The notes beneath the pieces were generated by a model. That model saw only the letters and a program-made list of their open reading frames with translations, was not told the origin of the DNA and did no database searches. Of a stretch of DNA of 6,794 nucleotides, positions 1-6,014 are shown piece by piece. The stretch's first letter is position 1. Each line of letters starts with the position of its first letter. Position numbers and translations under genes: made by a program. The stretch is from Desulfobacterales bacterium S5133MH16. Lineage in GTDB: Bacteria; Desulfobacterota; Desulfobacteria; Desulfobacterales; UBA11574. The stretch spans positions 1 to 6,794 of the forward strand of contig MAXL01000119.1 of the NCBI GenBank assembly GCA_001751005.1, in the 5' to 3' direction.

Positions 1-168
1 GCTGTTCTATTGGCGCTGCTTTCTCTGGGCATCAAAGGTATCCGTCTGGGGCCCACTCTGCCGGCATTCCTGTCACCAAATGTCGCAAAGGTTCTGGTGG
101 AAAAATTTGATATCAAACTGATCGACACCGTAGAGGCGGATATCGAGGCCATGATGAGCGGCAAGTAA
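1..168 (+). CDS. hcp: Hybrid cluster protein (hydroxylamine reductase), C-terminal end only
   Basis: Partial gene: an open frame from base 1 to the TAA at 166-168 gives the last 55 residues; the rest lies left of the window. The segment GIKGIRLGPTLPAFLSPNVA followed by KVLVEKFDIK is the characteristic C-terminal end of Hcp (prismane protein), where IRLGPTLPAFL is nearly invariant. Known for the family: a cytoplasmic Fe-S protein with a hybrid 4Fe-2O-2S cluster that reduces hydroxylamine or NO in vitro and acts in nitrosative-stress defence. The cluster-binding cysteines are upstream and cannot be checked. The short end MMSGK fits Hcp of sulfate reducers. It lies upstream of hdrCBA on the same strand, so co-transcription or co-regulation is possible. 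Family identity is secure; full-length integrity is unknown. Confidence 0.93.
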   Translation, partial: AVLLALLSLGIKGIRLGPTLPAFLSPNVAKVLVEKFDIKLIDTVEADIEAMMSGK

Positions 169-190
169 ACTGCCCCGGTTTTTAACAGAT

Positions 191-231
191 GGCGGTTTTC
201 TGCAAATAAAATAATTTTTCGGGAAACCGCC
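191..231 (+). terminator. Inverted repeat after hcp, weak terminator or processing-stem candidate
   Basis: Bases 191-202 (GGCGGTTTTCTG) can pair with 220-231 (CGGGAAACCGCC): 12 pairs including two G-U, around a 17-base AT-rich loop. It starts 22 bases after the hcp stop. The stem is strong at its base, but a T-run does not follow (CTAATATTCC comes next), so it is not a textbook intrinsic terminator. It could reduce read-through from hcp into hdrC or protect the hcp mRNA end. Confidence 0.4.
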
Positions 232-289
232 CTAATATTCCGTACAAATAATGTTTTATAAATTTATAAATTTTTGAGAATATTACCGC

Positions 290-317
290 TTGTTTGAAAT
301 CGATTTATTTCAACAAA
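290..317. promoter_or_regulatory. 28-base imperfect dyad upstream of hdrC, candidate operator
   Basis: The arms TTGTTTGAAAT (290-300) and ATTTCAACAAA (307-317) match as inverted repeats at 9 of 11 positions. The inner seven pairs, TTGAAAT/ATTTCAA, are perfect, and a further palindrome AAATCGATTT (297-306) overlaps the left arm and the centre. The dyad ends 36 bases before the chosen hdrC start, where a transcription-factor site would be expected. The spacing does not fit the 14-base FNR box. There is some likeness to Rex-type sites (TTGTGAA-N4-TTCACAA), but it is not a match. No convincing -35/-10 pair could be placed nearby. Confidence 0.3.
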
Positions 318-353
318 CTCAACTATTACGATGTGTTCATACAAGGTAAAATC

Positions 354-989
354 ATGCAAAATATTATCTCGAATCCGGATCAAGCACATGAACACGACTC
401 GGGCGAAGAAAGAAAGTTGATCGGGGACAGAGGAGATTACTTTCTTAACAGAATGCAGGGTGAAACAGGTGTGAATATTTCGGCATGTTATCAATGCGAA
501 CGCTGCACCAATGCCTGCCCCGTCAGCCATTTTATGGATATTAAACCTCATCAGGCGATCCGTTATGTTCAATTGGGATGGCGGGAAGACTTGCTAAAAT
601 CATCAACCATTTGGATGTGTTTGTCATGTGAAATGTGTACGACGTATTGCCCTAATGAAGTAGACGTTGCGGAAATCATCAACCATTTGCGGAACATGGC
701 GGCACATTCGTCCATAACACCGAAAGAAAAGAGCCTTGCCGTATTTCATCAAACATTTCTGGAAGTGCTTCAAAAGTCCGGCAAGGTCAATGAATTCCGG
801 TTGATGAACGCCTATTATTCGAAGCCGGATATTCTGAAAGAAAGAGTAAAACAAGGAATTTTAATAGAAGATCTTCTTCTGGGCATGACTCTGTTGCGCA
901 AAGGGAGGCTAAAATTATTCACGCCCAAGTCCAGGGCGATCAAGGAAATTAAAAAAGTCTATAGTCAAACACGCGGAGAGATCGTTTAA
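354..989 (+). CDS. hdrC: HdrC-like subunit, 2x[4Fe-4S] ferredoxin-type electron carrier
   Basis: Heterodisulfide-reductase subunit C family, 211 residues. Two CxxCxxCxxxCP motifs are intact: Cys45, 48, 51, 55 (CYQCERCTNACP) and Cys89, 92, 95, 99 (CLSCEMCTTYCP), each expected to hold one [4Fe-4S] cluster. In Hdr complexes this subunit passes electrons from HdrA to HdrB. No membrane segment is seen, so this is the soluble HdrC type, not the HdrE-linked one. The start is ATG 354, which has AAGG seven bases upstream. An in-frame TTG at 294 would add 20 residues, but it has no ribosome site and lies inside a dyad. The stop overlaps the hdrB start by one base (TAATG), indicating translational coupling. 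The C-terminal 100 residues are helical, basic and less conserved, as is usual. Family call is firm; the physiological partner is unknown. Confidence 0.9.
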   Translation: MQNIISNPDQAHEHDSGEERKLIGDRGDYFLNRMQGETGVNISACYQCERCTNACPVSHFMDIKPHQAIRYVQLGWREDLLKSSTIWMCLSCEMCTTYCPNEVDVAEIINHLRNMAAHSSITPKEKSLAVFHQTFLEVLQKSGKVNEFRLMNAYYSKPDILKERVKQGILIEDLLLGMTLLRKGRLKLFTPKSRAIKEIKKVYSQTRGEIV

Positions 990-1825
990 TGAGATTATCT
1001 TTTTATCCAGGATGTTCTTTGGAAGGGATGGCCAACGACTATGCCCGGTCCATCGATGCGGTCTTTAAAAACCTGAGCATTGATTTGGTTGAAATAGAAG
1101 ATTGGTCCTGTTGCGGGGCAACGGCTGCCCACAGCCTGAATCAGGCGATGTCTGTGGTTCTGCCTGCAAGGAATCTGGCCGCCGCAGAGAAGATGGAACT
1201 CGACATTGTTTCTCCGTGTGCCATGTGTTTTAACCGTCTCCGGTTTTCCCAGAATATGATCAAGAAAAAAGTTTTTGACATTCCATGGCCTGTTACCGGA
1301 GATATCCGTGTTCATGATATGACAAGGTTTCTGGCTGAACCGCCCATGATAAAATCGATAAAAGAACGTATCTTGAGACCTTTAAACGGACTTAGAGTAG
1401 TTTGCTATTATGGGTGTCAGATGGTTCGCCCTCCAAAAATCACCGGTTATACGGATTATGAGAACCCCCAAACCATGGATCGCATCGCAGCAGCAGCGGG
1501 CGCCCAGGTGATAGACTGGTCTTATAAGGCAACGTGTTGCGGCGCAAGCATCGGTATAGCCCGAAGGGAAATAGGAGAATCTCTTACAAAAAGGATTTTG
1601 CAGAAAGCACGGCAGTCGGGTGCGGAAGCCATTGTGGTTTCATGCCCTTTGTGCCAGTCCAATCTTGATATGATCCAAAAAGATCGGTCTAAGCGACACA
1701 CGCCGGTGTTTTATTTCACGGAATTGCTCCGTTTGAGTTTTGAAGAGCATGGAGATCCAAAATGGTTTAAAATGCATTTTACGGATCCTGTTCCACTTTT
1801 AAGGGCAAAAGGGTTATTGTCGTAA
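989..1825 (+). CDS. hdrB: HdrB-like subunit with two CCG domains (noncubane [4Fe-4S] sites)
   Basis: Heterodisulfide-reductase subunit B family, 278 residues, close to the usual 280-300. Two complete CCG cysteine sets are visible: Cys9, Cys41-Cys42, Cys77, Cys80 (CX31CCX34CXXC) and Cys143, Cys183-Cys184, Cys219, Cys222 (CX39CCX34CXXC). In methanogen HdrB each set binds a noncubane [4Fe-4S] cluster where the CoM-S-S-CoB disulfide is cleaved. With both sets intact, this protein should be able to carry out disulfide or similar two-electron chemistry. The substrate outside methanogens is not known. The start ATG 989 has GGAGAG eight bases upstream and overlaps the hdrC stop. hdrA begins two bases after the stop, so the three genes form one translational unit. 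Confidence 0.92.
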   Translation: MRLSFYPGCSLEGMANDYARSIDAVFKNLSIDLVEIEDWSCCGATAAHSLNQAMSVVLPARNLAAAEKMELDIVSPCAMCFNRLRFSQNMIKKKVFDIPWPVTGDIRVHDMTRFLAEPPMIKSIKERILRPLNGLRVVCYYGCQMVRPPKITGYTDYENPQTMDRIAAAAGAQVIDWSYKATCCGASIGIARREIGESLTKRILQKARQSGAEAIVVSCPLCQSNLDMIQKDRSKRHTPVFYFTELLRLSFEEHGDPKWFKMHFTDPVPLLRAKGLLS

Positions 1826-1827
1826 TT

Positions 1828-4800
1828 ATGGAATCTTATCTTAGCAGTCCGGTGGGTAAAGCTATCGTTGTGGGCGGAGGCATTGGCGGCATCCAGTGTG
1901 CCCTGGATCTGGCGGACACCGGTTTTTATGTCTATCTTATTGAAAAATCACATACTCTGGGTGGGACAATGGCACGTCTGGACAAGACCTTCCCCACTAA
2001 TGATTGTTCAACCTGCATGTTTTCTCCTAAACTGGTGCAGGTGGCCGGCCATGCAAATATCGAGATTCTTCCTTTAAGCCGTATCTTAGAGCTAAATGGA
2101 GGTCCCGGGAGATTTACAGCACGGGTTGAAAAACAGCCCAGATATATCAATGAGGAAAAATGCATCTCATGCGGAAAATGTGCTGAAAAATGCCCTCAAA
2201 AAGTACCCGATCCGTTTAACGGGGAACTGGGAATTCGCAAGGCTGCTTTTCTCACATTTCCACAGGCTGTCCCGTTAAAATATGCACTGGATGCAGAAAA
2301 TTGCCTTTATTTAACCAAAGGGAAATGTGGAATCTGCAAAAAGATCTGTCCTGCCCAGGCCGTTGAATTCGACCAAAAACCTGAAATCATACGAATCGAA
2401 GCCGGTGCGGTTGTAATATCAACCGGTTTCGTACCGGCTTTAACGGTTGAGGAGGGAGAATTCGGTTACGGAAGATATCGGAACGTTGTAACGTCCCTGC
2501 AATATGAACGGATGCTGTCTGCAACAGGACCCTATGACGGGCATCTCAGGCGACCGTCAGATGAGAAAGTTCCACGGAAAGTCGCCTGGATTCAATGTGT
2601 CATGTCACGTGACCCGGCCCGAAACAGACCCTTTTGTTCTTCGGTATGCTGTATGCACGCCGCAAAGCAGGCAGTATTAACACGCAGCCATGAACCGGAT
2701 ACCGAAGCGACCATTTATTTCATGGATATCCGTGCCCACGGCAAAGGATTTGACGAGTACATCGATCGCGCCCGCTTCCGGCACGGTGTGCAATACAGAC
2801 GATCCATGATTTCCCAGGTTTACCTGAATCCTGAAAATGAAAATCTAATCATCGAGACATTTGATCATCATTTAAATCGGAAAAAGGAAGAAGAGTACGA
2901 CCTGATTGTTTTGTCGAGCGGTTTCAAACCATCAGATGGCTTTATCGACCTCTCTAAGCAGCTAGGGCTTGTAATGAACCCTTACGGGTTTTTAGCTACC
3001 GAATTTGATGAACCTGTAGCCACTTCCCGGCCCGGCGTCTTTGTGTGCGGCGGCATTGAAGCTCCCAAAGATATTCCCGAAACAGTAATACAGGCCGGTG
3101 CGGCCGCAGCCGAGGCTTCCATATTACTCAGTGCTGCAAGAAATACTGAAATTGTAATTGATAAAATTCCGGATGAAAAGCCCATAGAAACAACAGCCCG
3201 CGTGGGAGTGCTGGTTTGCCATTGCGGAACCAATATCGCAGGTGTTGTAGATATACAGAAAGTGCTCGATTACGTAAAAACCCTTCCGCATGTGATTTTT
3301 GCCACCGATTTTATGTTCACCTGCTCCACGGAAACCCAACAGACCATTGTCGAACTGATTAAAGAACAGCGTCTTAACCGGGTGGTAGTGGCTGCATGTT
3401 CTCCCAAGACTCATGAACCTCTGTTTCAGGATACACTAAGAGAAGCGGGTTTGAACCCGTATTTGTTCGAGATGGCAAGTATCAGGGATCAGTGCTCCTG
3501 GGTTCATGGAAATGAACCTGAAAAAGCCACCGAAAAATCGAAAGAGCTTATTCGAGCAAGTGTGTCACGGGCGGTGCAACTGGAACCGCTTTATGAAAGT
3601 TCATACCGGGTAGTAAACAAAGGGCTGGTCATCGGGGGTGGTGTGGCAGGCATGACCGCAGCTTTAACAATCGCAGACCAGGGATTTCACGTGCACCTTG
3701 TGGAAAAAAGCGATCAGCTGGGTGGTTTTGCCAGGAATCTAAAATTTACATTAGAAGGAAACTCTCCCGCAAGCTTGATCCGTTATCTAACAGAAAGGGT
3801 CACCCATCATCCGAAGATTTCGGTTTATTTAAAAAGCAGACTCATATCTCATGCCGGACATTTGGGAGCATTTAATGGAACCGTTGAAAAAGAAGGTGAA
3901 TCAATAAAAATTCAGTATGGGACGGTAATTGCAGCCACCGGCGGCCAACCGTATAAGCCGACCGAATATCTTTACGCACAGGATGAACGAATCCTCACCC
4001 AGGTCGAGTTTGCAAAACGACTTATGGAAGATCCGTCCTGGACACGCCGGCTAAAAAGGATTGTGATGATTCAGTGCGTTGGATCACGGGAACCTGACTT
4101 TCCCTATTGCAGCAGAGTATGTTGCGCTGCGGCCGTGAAAAACAGTATTAAGTTGAAAGAGATGAATCCCGGTGCTCAGATCGTTGTTTTGTATCGAGAT
4201 TTAAGAACCTTTGGATTCAAAGAACTTTATTACTTAAAAGCAAGACAAAAAGGTGTTCTCTTTTTCAGGTATATTCCCGAAGATAAGCCGGAAGTTTATG
4301 TTGAAAGCGGCAAAATGATCGTCGATTTTACGGATCGAAGCTCGCATCAAAACTTTCGTGTTGAGCCCGACCTGGTGGTTTTAAGTTCCGGGATTCGACC
4401 TGATGAAGGTGCAAAACAGATAGCCCGTCTACTCAAACTTTCTACTACTGATAAGGGTTTTTTCCTGGAAGCCCATGTAAAATTAAAACCGGTTGAATTC
4501 GCCACTTCCGGTGTTTTCCTGGCAGGGTTGGCCCATAGTCCCAGGTTTATTGAAGAAACCGTAACAATGGCCAAAAGTGCCGGACAACAGGCCATGAAAA
4601 TCATCTGTAAAGAGAAGCTGACGACTTCAGCAGCAGTAGCTGTAGTGCAGCCCGATATCTGTGCAGCCTGCCTTGTTTGCGTCAGAGTATGCCCTTATGG
4701 TGCACCGTTTATTAATGCAGAGGGTGTATCCCAGATTCCTCCGTCGGCATGCATGGGATGCGGTATTTGTGCTTCAGAATGTCCTGCAAATGCGATTATG

Positions 4801-4878
4801 TTAAAGCACTGGACAGATGACCAGGTAGTGGCAAAAATCGATGCCCTGCTGGAATCGGCCCTTGAAATTGAAGATTGA
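1828..4878 (+). CDS. hdrA: Large two-module HdrA-like flavin/Fe-S electron-transfer protein
   Basis: 1016 residues, against about 650 in methanogen HdrA, because two HdrA-like FAD modules are joined. Module 1 (about 1-440): FAD fold with VVGGGIGG at 14-21, NDCSTC at 58-63, an inserted ferredoxin region (Cys112/115/118/122 and Cys159/167/170/174), a CX12CX3CC set (Cys257/270/274/275), and a C-terminal flavin segment GVFVCGGIEAPKDIPET. Module 2 (about 458-935): an HdrA N-terminal domain starting with CHCGTNI (Cys464/466, then Cys499, 524, 556), a second FAD fold (VIGGGVAG, 601-608), no ferredoxin insertion, and CX10CX3CC (Cys750/761/765/766). A C-terminal ferredoxin (940-990) carries two CxxCxxCxxxCP sets (Cys945/948/951/955 and 975/978/981/985). 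Known for HdrA: it carries the flavin that bifurcates electrons and docks HdrBC. Two FADs and at least four cubane clusters are predicted here. The ribosome site is weak (AGGG 14 bases upstream), so coupling to hdrB is likely. Bifurcation itself is inference. Confidence 0.92.
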   Translation: MESYLSSPVGKAIVVGGGIGGIQCALDLADTGFYVYLIEKSHTLGGTMARLDKTFPTNDCSTCMFSPKLVQVAGHANIEILPLSRILELNGGPGRFTARVEKQPRYINEEKCISCGKCAEKCPQKVPDPFNGELGIRKAAFLTFPQAVPLKYALDAENCLYLTKGKCGICKKICPAQAVEFDQKPEIIRIEAGAVVISTGFVPALTVEEGEFGYGRYRNVVTSLQYERMLSATGPYDGHLRRPSDEKVPRKVAWIQCVMSRDPARNRPFCSSVCCMHAAKQAVLTRSHEPDTEATIYFMDIRAHGKGFDEYIDRARFRHGVQYRRSMISQVYLNPENENLIIETFDHHLNRKKEEEYDLIVLSSGFKPSDGFIDLSKQLGLVMNPYGFLATEFDEPVATSRPGVFVCGGIEAPKDIPETVIQAGAAAAEASILLSAARNTEIVIDKIPDEKPIETTARVGVLVCHCGTNIAGVVDIQKVLDYVKTLPHVIFATDFMFTCSTETQQTIVELIKEQRLNRVVVAACSPKTHEPLFQDTLREAGLNPYLFEMASIRDQCSWVHGNEPEKATEKSKELIRASVSRAVQLEPLYESSYRVVNKGLVIGGGVAGMTAALTIADQGFHVHLVEKSDQLGGFARNLKFTLEGNSPASLIRYLTERVTHHPKISVYLKSRLISHAGHLGAFNGTVEKEGESIKIQYGTVIAATGGQPYKPTEYLYAQDERILTQVEFAKRLMEDPSWTRRLKRIVMIQCVGSREPDFPYCSRVCCAAAVKNSIKLKEMNPGAQIVVLYRDLRTFGFKELYYLKARQKGVLFFRYIPEDKPEVYVESGKMIVDFTDRSSHQNFRVEPDLVVLSSGIRPDEGAKQIARLLKLSTTDKGFFLEAHVKLKPVEFATSGVFLAGLAHSPRFIEETVTMAKSAGQQAMKIICKEKLTTSAAVAVVQPDICAACLVCVRVCPYGAPFINAEGVSQIPPSACMGCGICASECPANAIMLKHWTDDQVVAKIDALLESALEIED

Positions 4879-4907
4879 AACTGGGAATTAAATAGTTGGA
4901 CGATAAA

Positions 4908-5048
4908 ATGTTAAAAGATATAAATTCAACCATAGGATCTACACTGCTTGTGTGTCTAAATAACATTGCCGATGGGCTCGGAGCCGAAATATTCAAATTC
5001 TCAGATTTTAAAAACCTCGAAAAGTATTATGGTGGGTTATTCAGATAA
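4908..5048 (+). CDS. Possible 46-residue small protein after hdrA, unrecognised
   Basis: An ATG at 4908 opens a 46-codon frame starting MLKDINSTIG and ending YYGGLFR, 29 bases after the hdrA stop. The only ribosome-site hint is GGA seven bases upstream (TTGGA, 4896-4900). The product is mixed hydrophobic and charged, with one Cys, no metal motif and no clear membrane helix. I do not recognise the family. It sits where Hdr operons often carry an MvhD/FlpD-type subunit, but it is not one. It could be a chance frame in the 227-base gap between hdrA and the convergent regulator gene. No strong bidirectional terminator was found in this gap. Confidence 0.25.
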   Translation: MLKDINSTIGSTLLVCLNNIADGLGAEIFKFSDFKNLEKYYGGLFR

Positions 5049-5105
5049 ATCTGTCACCATCCCCAGGCAGGCACGAGGGACACTAAAACATTCTGGTTAA
5101 GCTGA

Positions 5106-5792
5106 TTACTGTAATTTCCCGTGCTGTGCAAGTTCTTCCAAACCGTTTCGATTCAAAAGCTTTATATTCCGACCCTCTACTTGAATCAAATTTTGTTTAT
5201 TCATCTTCGCTAAAATACGCGACAGGGTCTCCGGAATGGTTCCCAGAAGACTGGCCAGTTGTCCTTTTGAAATTGTCAGGAAAACAAAGTCCCCGGTGGC
5301 TTGTTCATCGGCAAGATAAACCAGATAGGACGCAAGGCGGGCAGGAACCTCTTTTAAGGAAAGATTTTCTATCTGGACGGTGAATTGGCGCAGGCGCATG
5401 GAAAGAACCGCAAGCATATTCAGGGAAAGTGAGGGATTTTCGGAGATAAGGTCAACAAAAGCAGGCCTTGGGATAAACAGAAGGTGGCTTCTGAGAAGGG
5501 TTTCGGCGTTTGCAGGAAATTTTCGCCCGGAAAAAACCGGAACTTCACCAAACGGATTGCCCGGCCCATAAATATGAAGAATATGTTCTTTACCTTCGAA
5601 TGAAACTTTATAGATTTTTACTTTGCCGGCCACAACAATATAAAATCCATTACAATCATCGCTTTCCATAAAAACCGTTTTACCCTTATCATAAAACTTG
5701 TCTATGGCTATTTGTCTGATTTGGCCCAATTGTTCTTGGGAAAGACCGTTGAAAAGCGGCGCCTGTGAGATAATATCCAGAATTTTTTTCAT
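5106..5792 (-). CDS. Crp/Fnr-family transcriptional regulator, HcpR/DNR-like
   Basis: 228 residues from the ATG at 5792. The N-terminal cyclic-nucleotide-fold sensor domain (about 12-125) contains FMESDDCNGFYIVVAGKVKI and FGEVPVFSGRKFPANAETL. A long dimerisation helix follows (about 121-150), then a winged helix-turn-helix (about 174-212) with recognition helix IPETLSRILAKM (186-197). Its Glu188, Ser191 and Arg192 match the E-xx-SR pattern of FNR/DNR readers of TTGA-type half-sites. There is only one Cys (47), so no FNR-type [4Fe-4S]. The cAMP-contact R-S/T-A motif is replaced by FPANAE, so cAMP is unlikely; haem/NO or another ligand is possible. Proximity to hcp suggests HcpR-type nitrosative-stress control, which is inference. 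The longer start at 5834 was rejected because it lies inside the promoter. The gene is convergent to hdrA and divergent from the HD-domain gene. Confidence 0.88.
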   Translation of the reverse strand: MKKILDIISQAPLFNGLSQEQLGQIRQIAIDKFYDKGKTVFMESDDCNGFYIVVAGKVKIYKVSFEGKEHILHIYGPGNPFGEVPVFSGRKFPANAETLLRSHLLFIPRPAFVDLISENPSLSLNMLAVLSMRLRQFTVQIENLSLKEVPARLASYLVYLADEQATGDFVFLTISKGQLASLLGTIPETLSRILAKMNKQNLIQVEGRNIKLLNRNGLEELAQHGKLQ

Positions 5793-5813
5793 TATTTTTC
5801 TCTTTTTATTAAA

Positions 5814-5841
5814 ATTATCACCTATTTTTGACATAAGTCAA
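5814..5841 (-). promoter_or_regulatory. Sigma-70-type promoter of the Crp/Fnr-family gene
   Basis: Read on the - strand: -35 TTGACT (5841-5836), a 16-base spacer, and -10 GATAAT (5819-5814). Each box has 5 of 6 consensus bases. Transcription would start near 5807, leaving a leader of about 15 bases with AGAG as a weak ribosome site before ATG 5792. This supports the 5792 start. Confidence 0.65.
5828..5841. promoter_or_regulatory. FNR/DNR-type box TTGAC-N4-GTCAA overlapping the regulator's -35 element
   Basis: TTGACATAAGTCAA has perfect five-base arms and a four-base centre, the geometry of FNR/DNR-family boxes (TTGAT-N4-ATCAA). On the - strand its first six bases are the -35 box of the adjacent regulator gene and its centre falls near -27.5. 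A dimer bound here should block RNA polymerase, so negative autoregulation is the simplest reading. The encoded recognition helix (E-xx-SR) suits a TTGA half-site. Confidence 0.6.
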
Positions 5842-5920
5842 GGCAGTGCATGTGTTTATCGTGTAAAATATACTAAAAATCAGGAAAAACTTTAAAATTC
5901 CAAAAACCTGCTTTATTATA

Positions 5921-5952
5921 TAGACAGGATTTTAGGATGATCAGGATATAAT
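5921..5952 (+). promoter_or_regulatory. Candidate promoter for the HD-domain gene
   Basis: A perfect -10 hexamer TATAAT lies at 5947-5952, and TAGACA (5921-5926) resembles a -35 box but is 20 bases away, longer than the ideal 17. An activator-dependent promoter would explain the poor -35. Transcription would start near 5959, giving a leader of about 55 bases. Confidence 0.4.
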
Positions 5953-5984
5953 ACCTAAATTTTGTGAGTCCTTTAGATCCTGTC
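5923..5984. repeat. AGGAT direct repeats with one inverted copy around the HD-gene promoter
   Basis: AGGAT occurs at 5926-5930, 5934-5938 and 5943-5947, spaced 8 and 9 bases apart. An inverted copy lies within ATCCTGTC (5977-5984), which is the exact complement of GACAGGAT (5923-5930). Inside lies a shorter pair, TTTAGG (5931-5936) and CCTAAA (5954-5959). The third repeat runs into TATAAT (5947-5952). This could be a multi-site operator or a cruciform; it may also be chance in AT-rich DNA. Confidence 0.3.
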
Positions 5985-5985
5985 A

Positions 5986-5999
5986 ATTAAGATCTTAAT
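5986..5999. repeat. 14-base perfect palindrome next to the ribosome site of the HD gene
   Basis: ATTAAGATCTTAAT is fully self-complementary and ends three bases before the AGGAG ribosome site (6003-6007). It could be an operator in the leader, or chance in AT-rich sequence. Confidence 0.3.
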
Positions 6000-6014
6000 A
6001 AAAGGAGAAAAATA

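Noticed and set aside
294..353. TTG start at 294 giving a 231-residue HdrC
   Set aside because: No ribosome site, it lies inside a dyad, and the added 20 residues have no family likeness; ATG 354 has AAGG at good spacing.
995..1315. Antisense open frame inside hdrB, and similar frames opposite hdrA, hdrC and the HD gene
   Set aside because: They lie opposite genes with complete family motifs, show no recognisable domain, and are explained as shadows of the real reading frames.
5029..5060. ATGGTG/CACCAT as a terminator between the convergent genes
   Set aside because: Only six pairs around a 20-base loop and no T-run on either strand.
5793..5834. Upstream ATG at 5834 for the Crp/Fnr gene
   Set aside because: It lies within the TTGAC-N4-GTCAA box and upstream of the predicted transcription start; the ATG at 5792 has a ribosome site like that of the HD gene.
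5962..5967. TTGTGA as a Crp-type site
   Set aside because: Single half-site with no TCACAA partner at the required spacing.
5973..5986. Second FNR/DNR-type box (TTAGATCCTGTCAA) before the HD gene
   Set aside because: Only the right half GTCAA fits; three bases of the left half are wrong.
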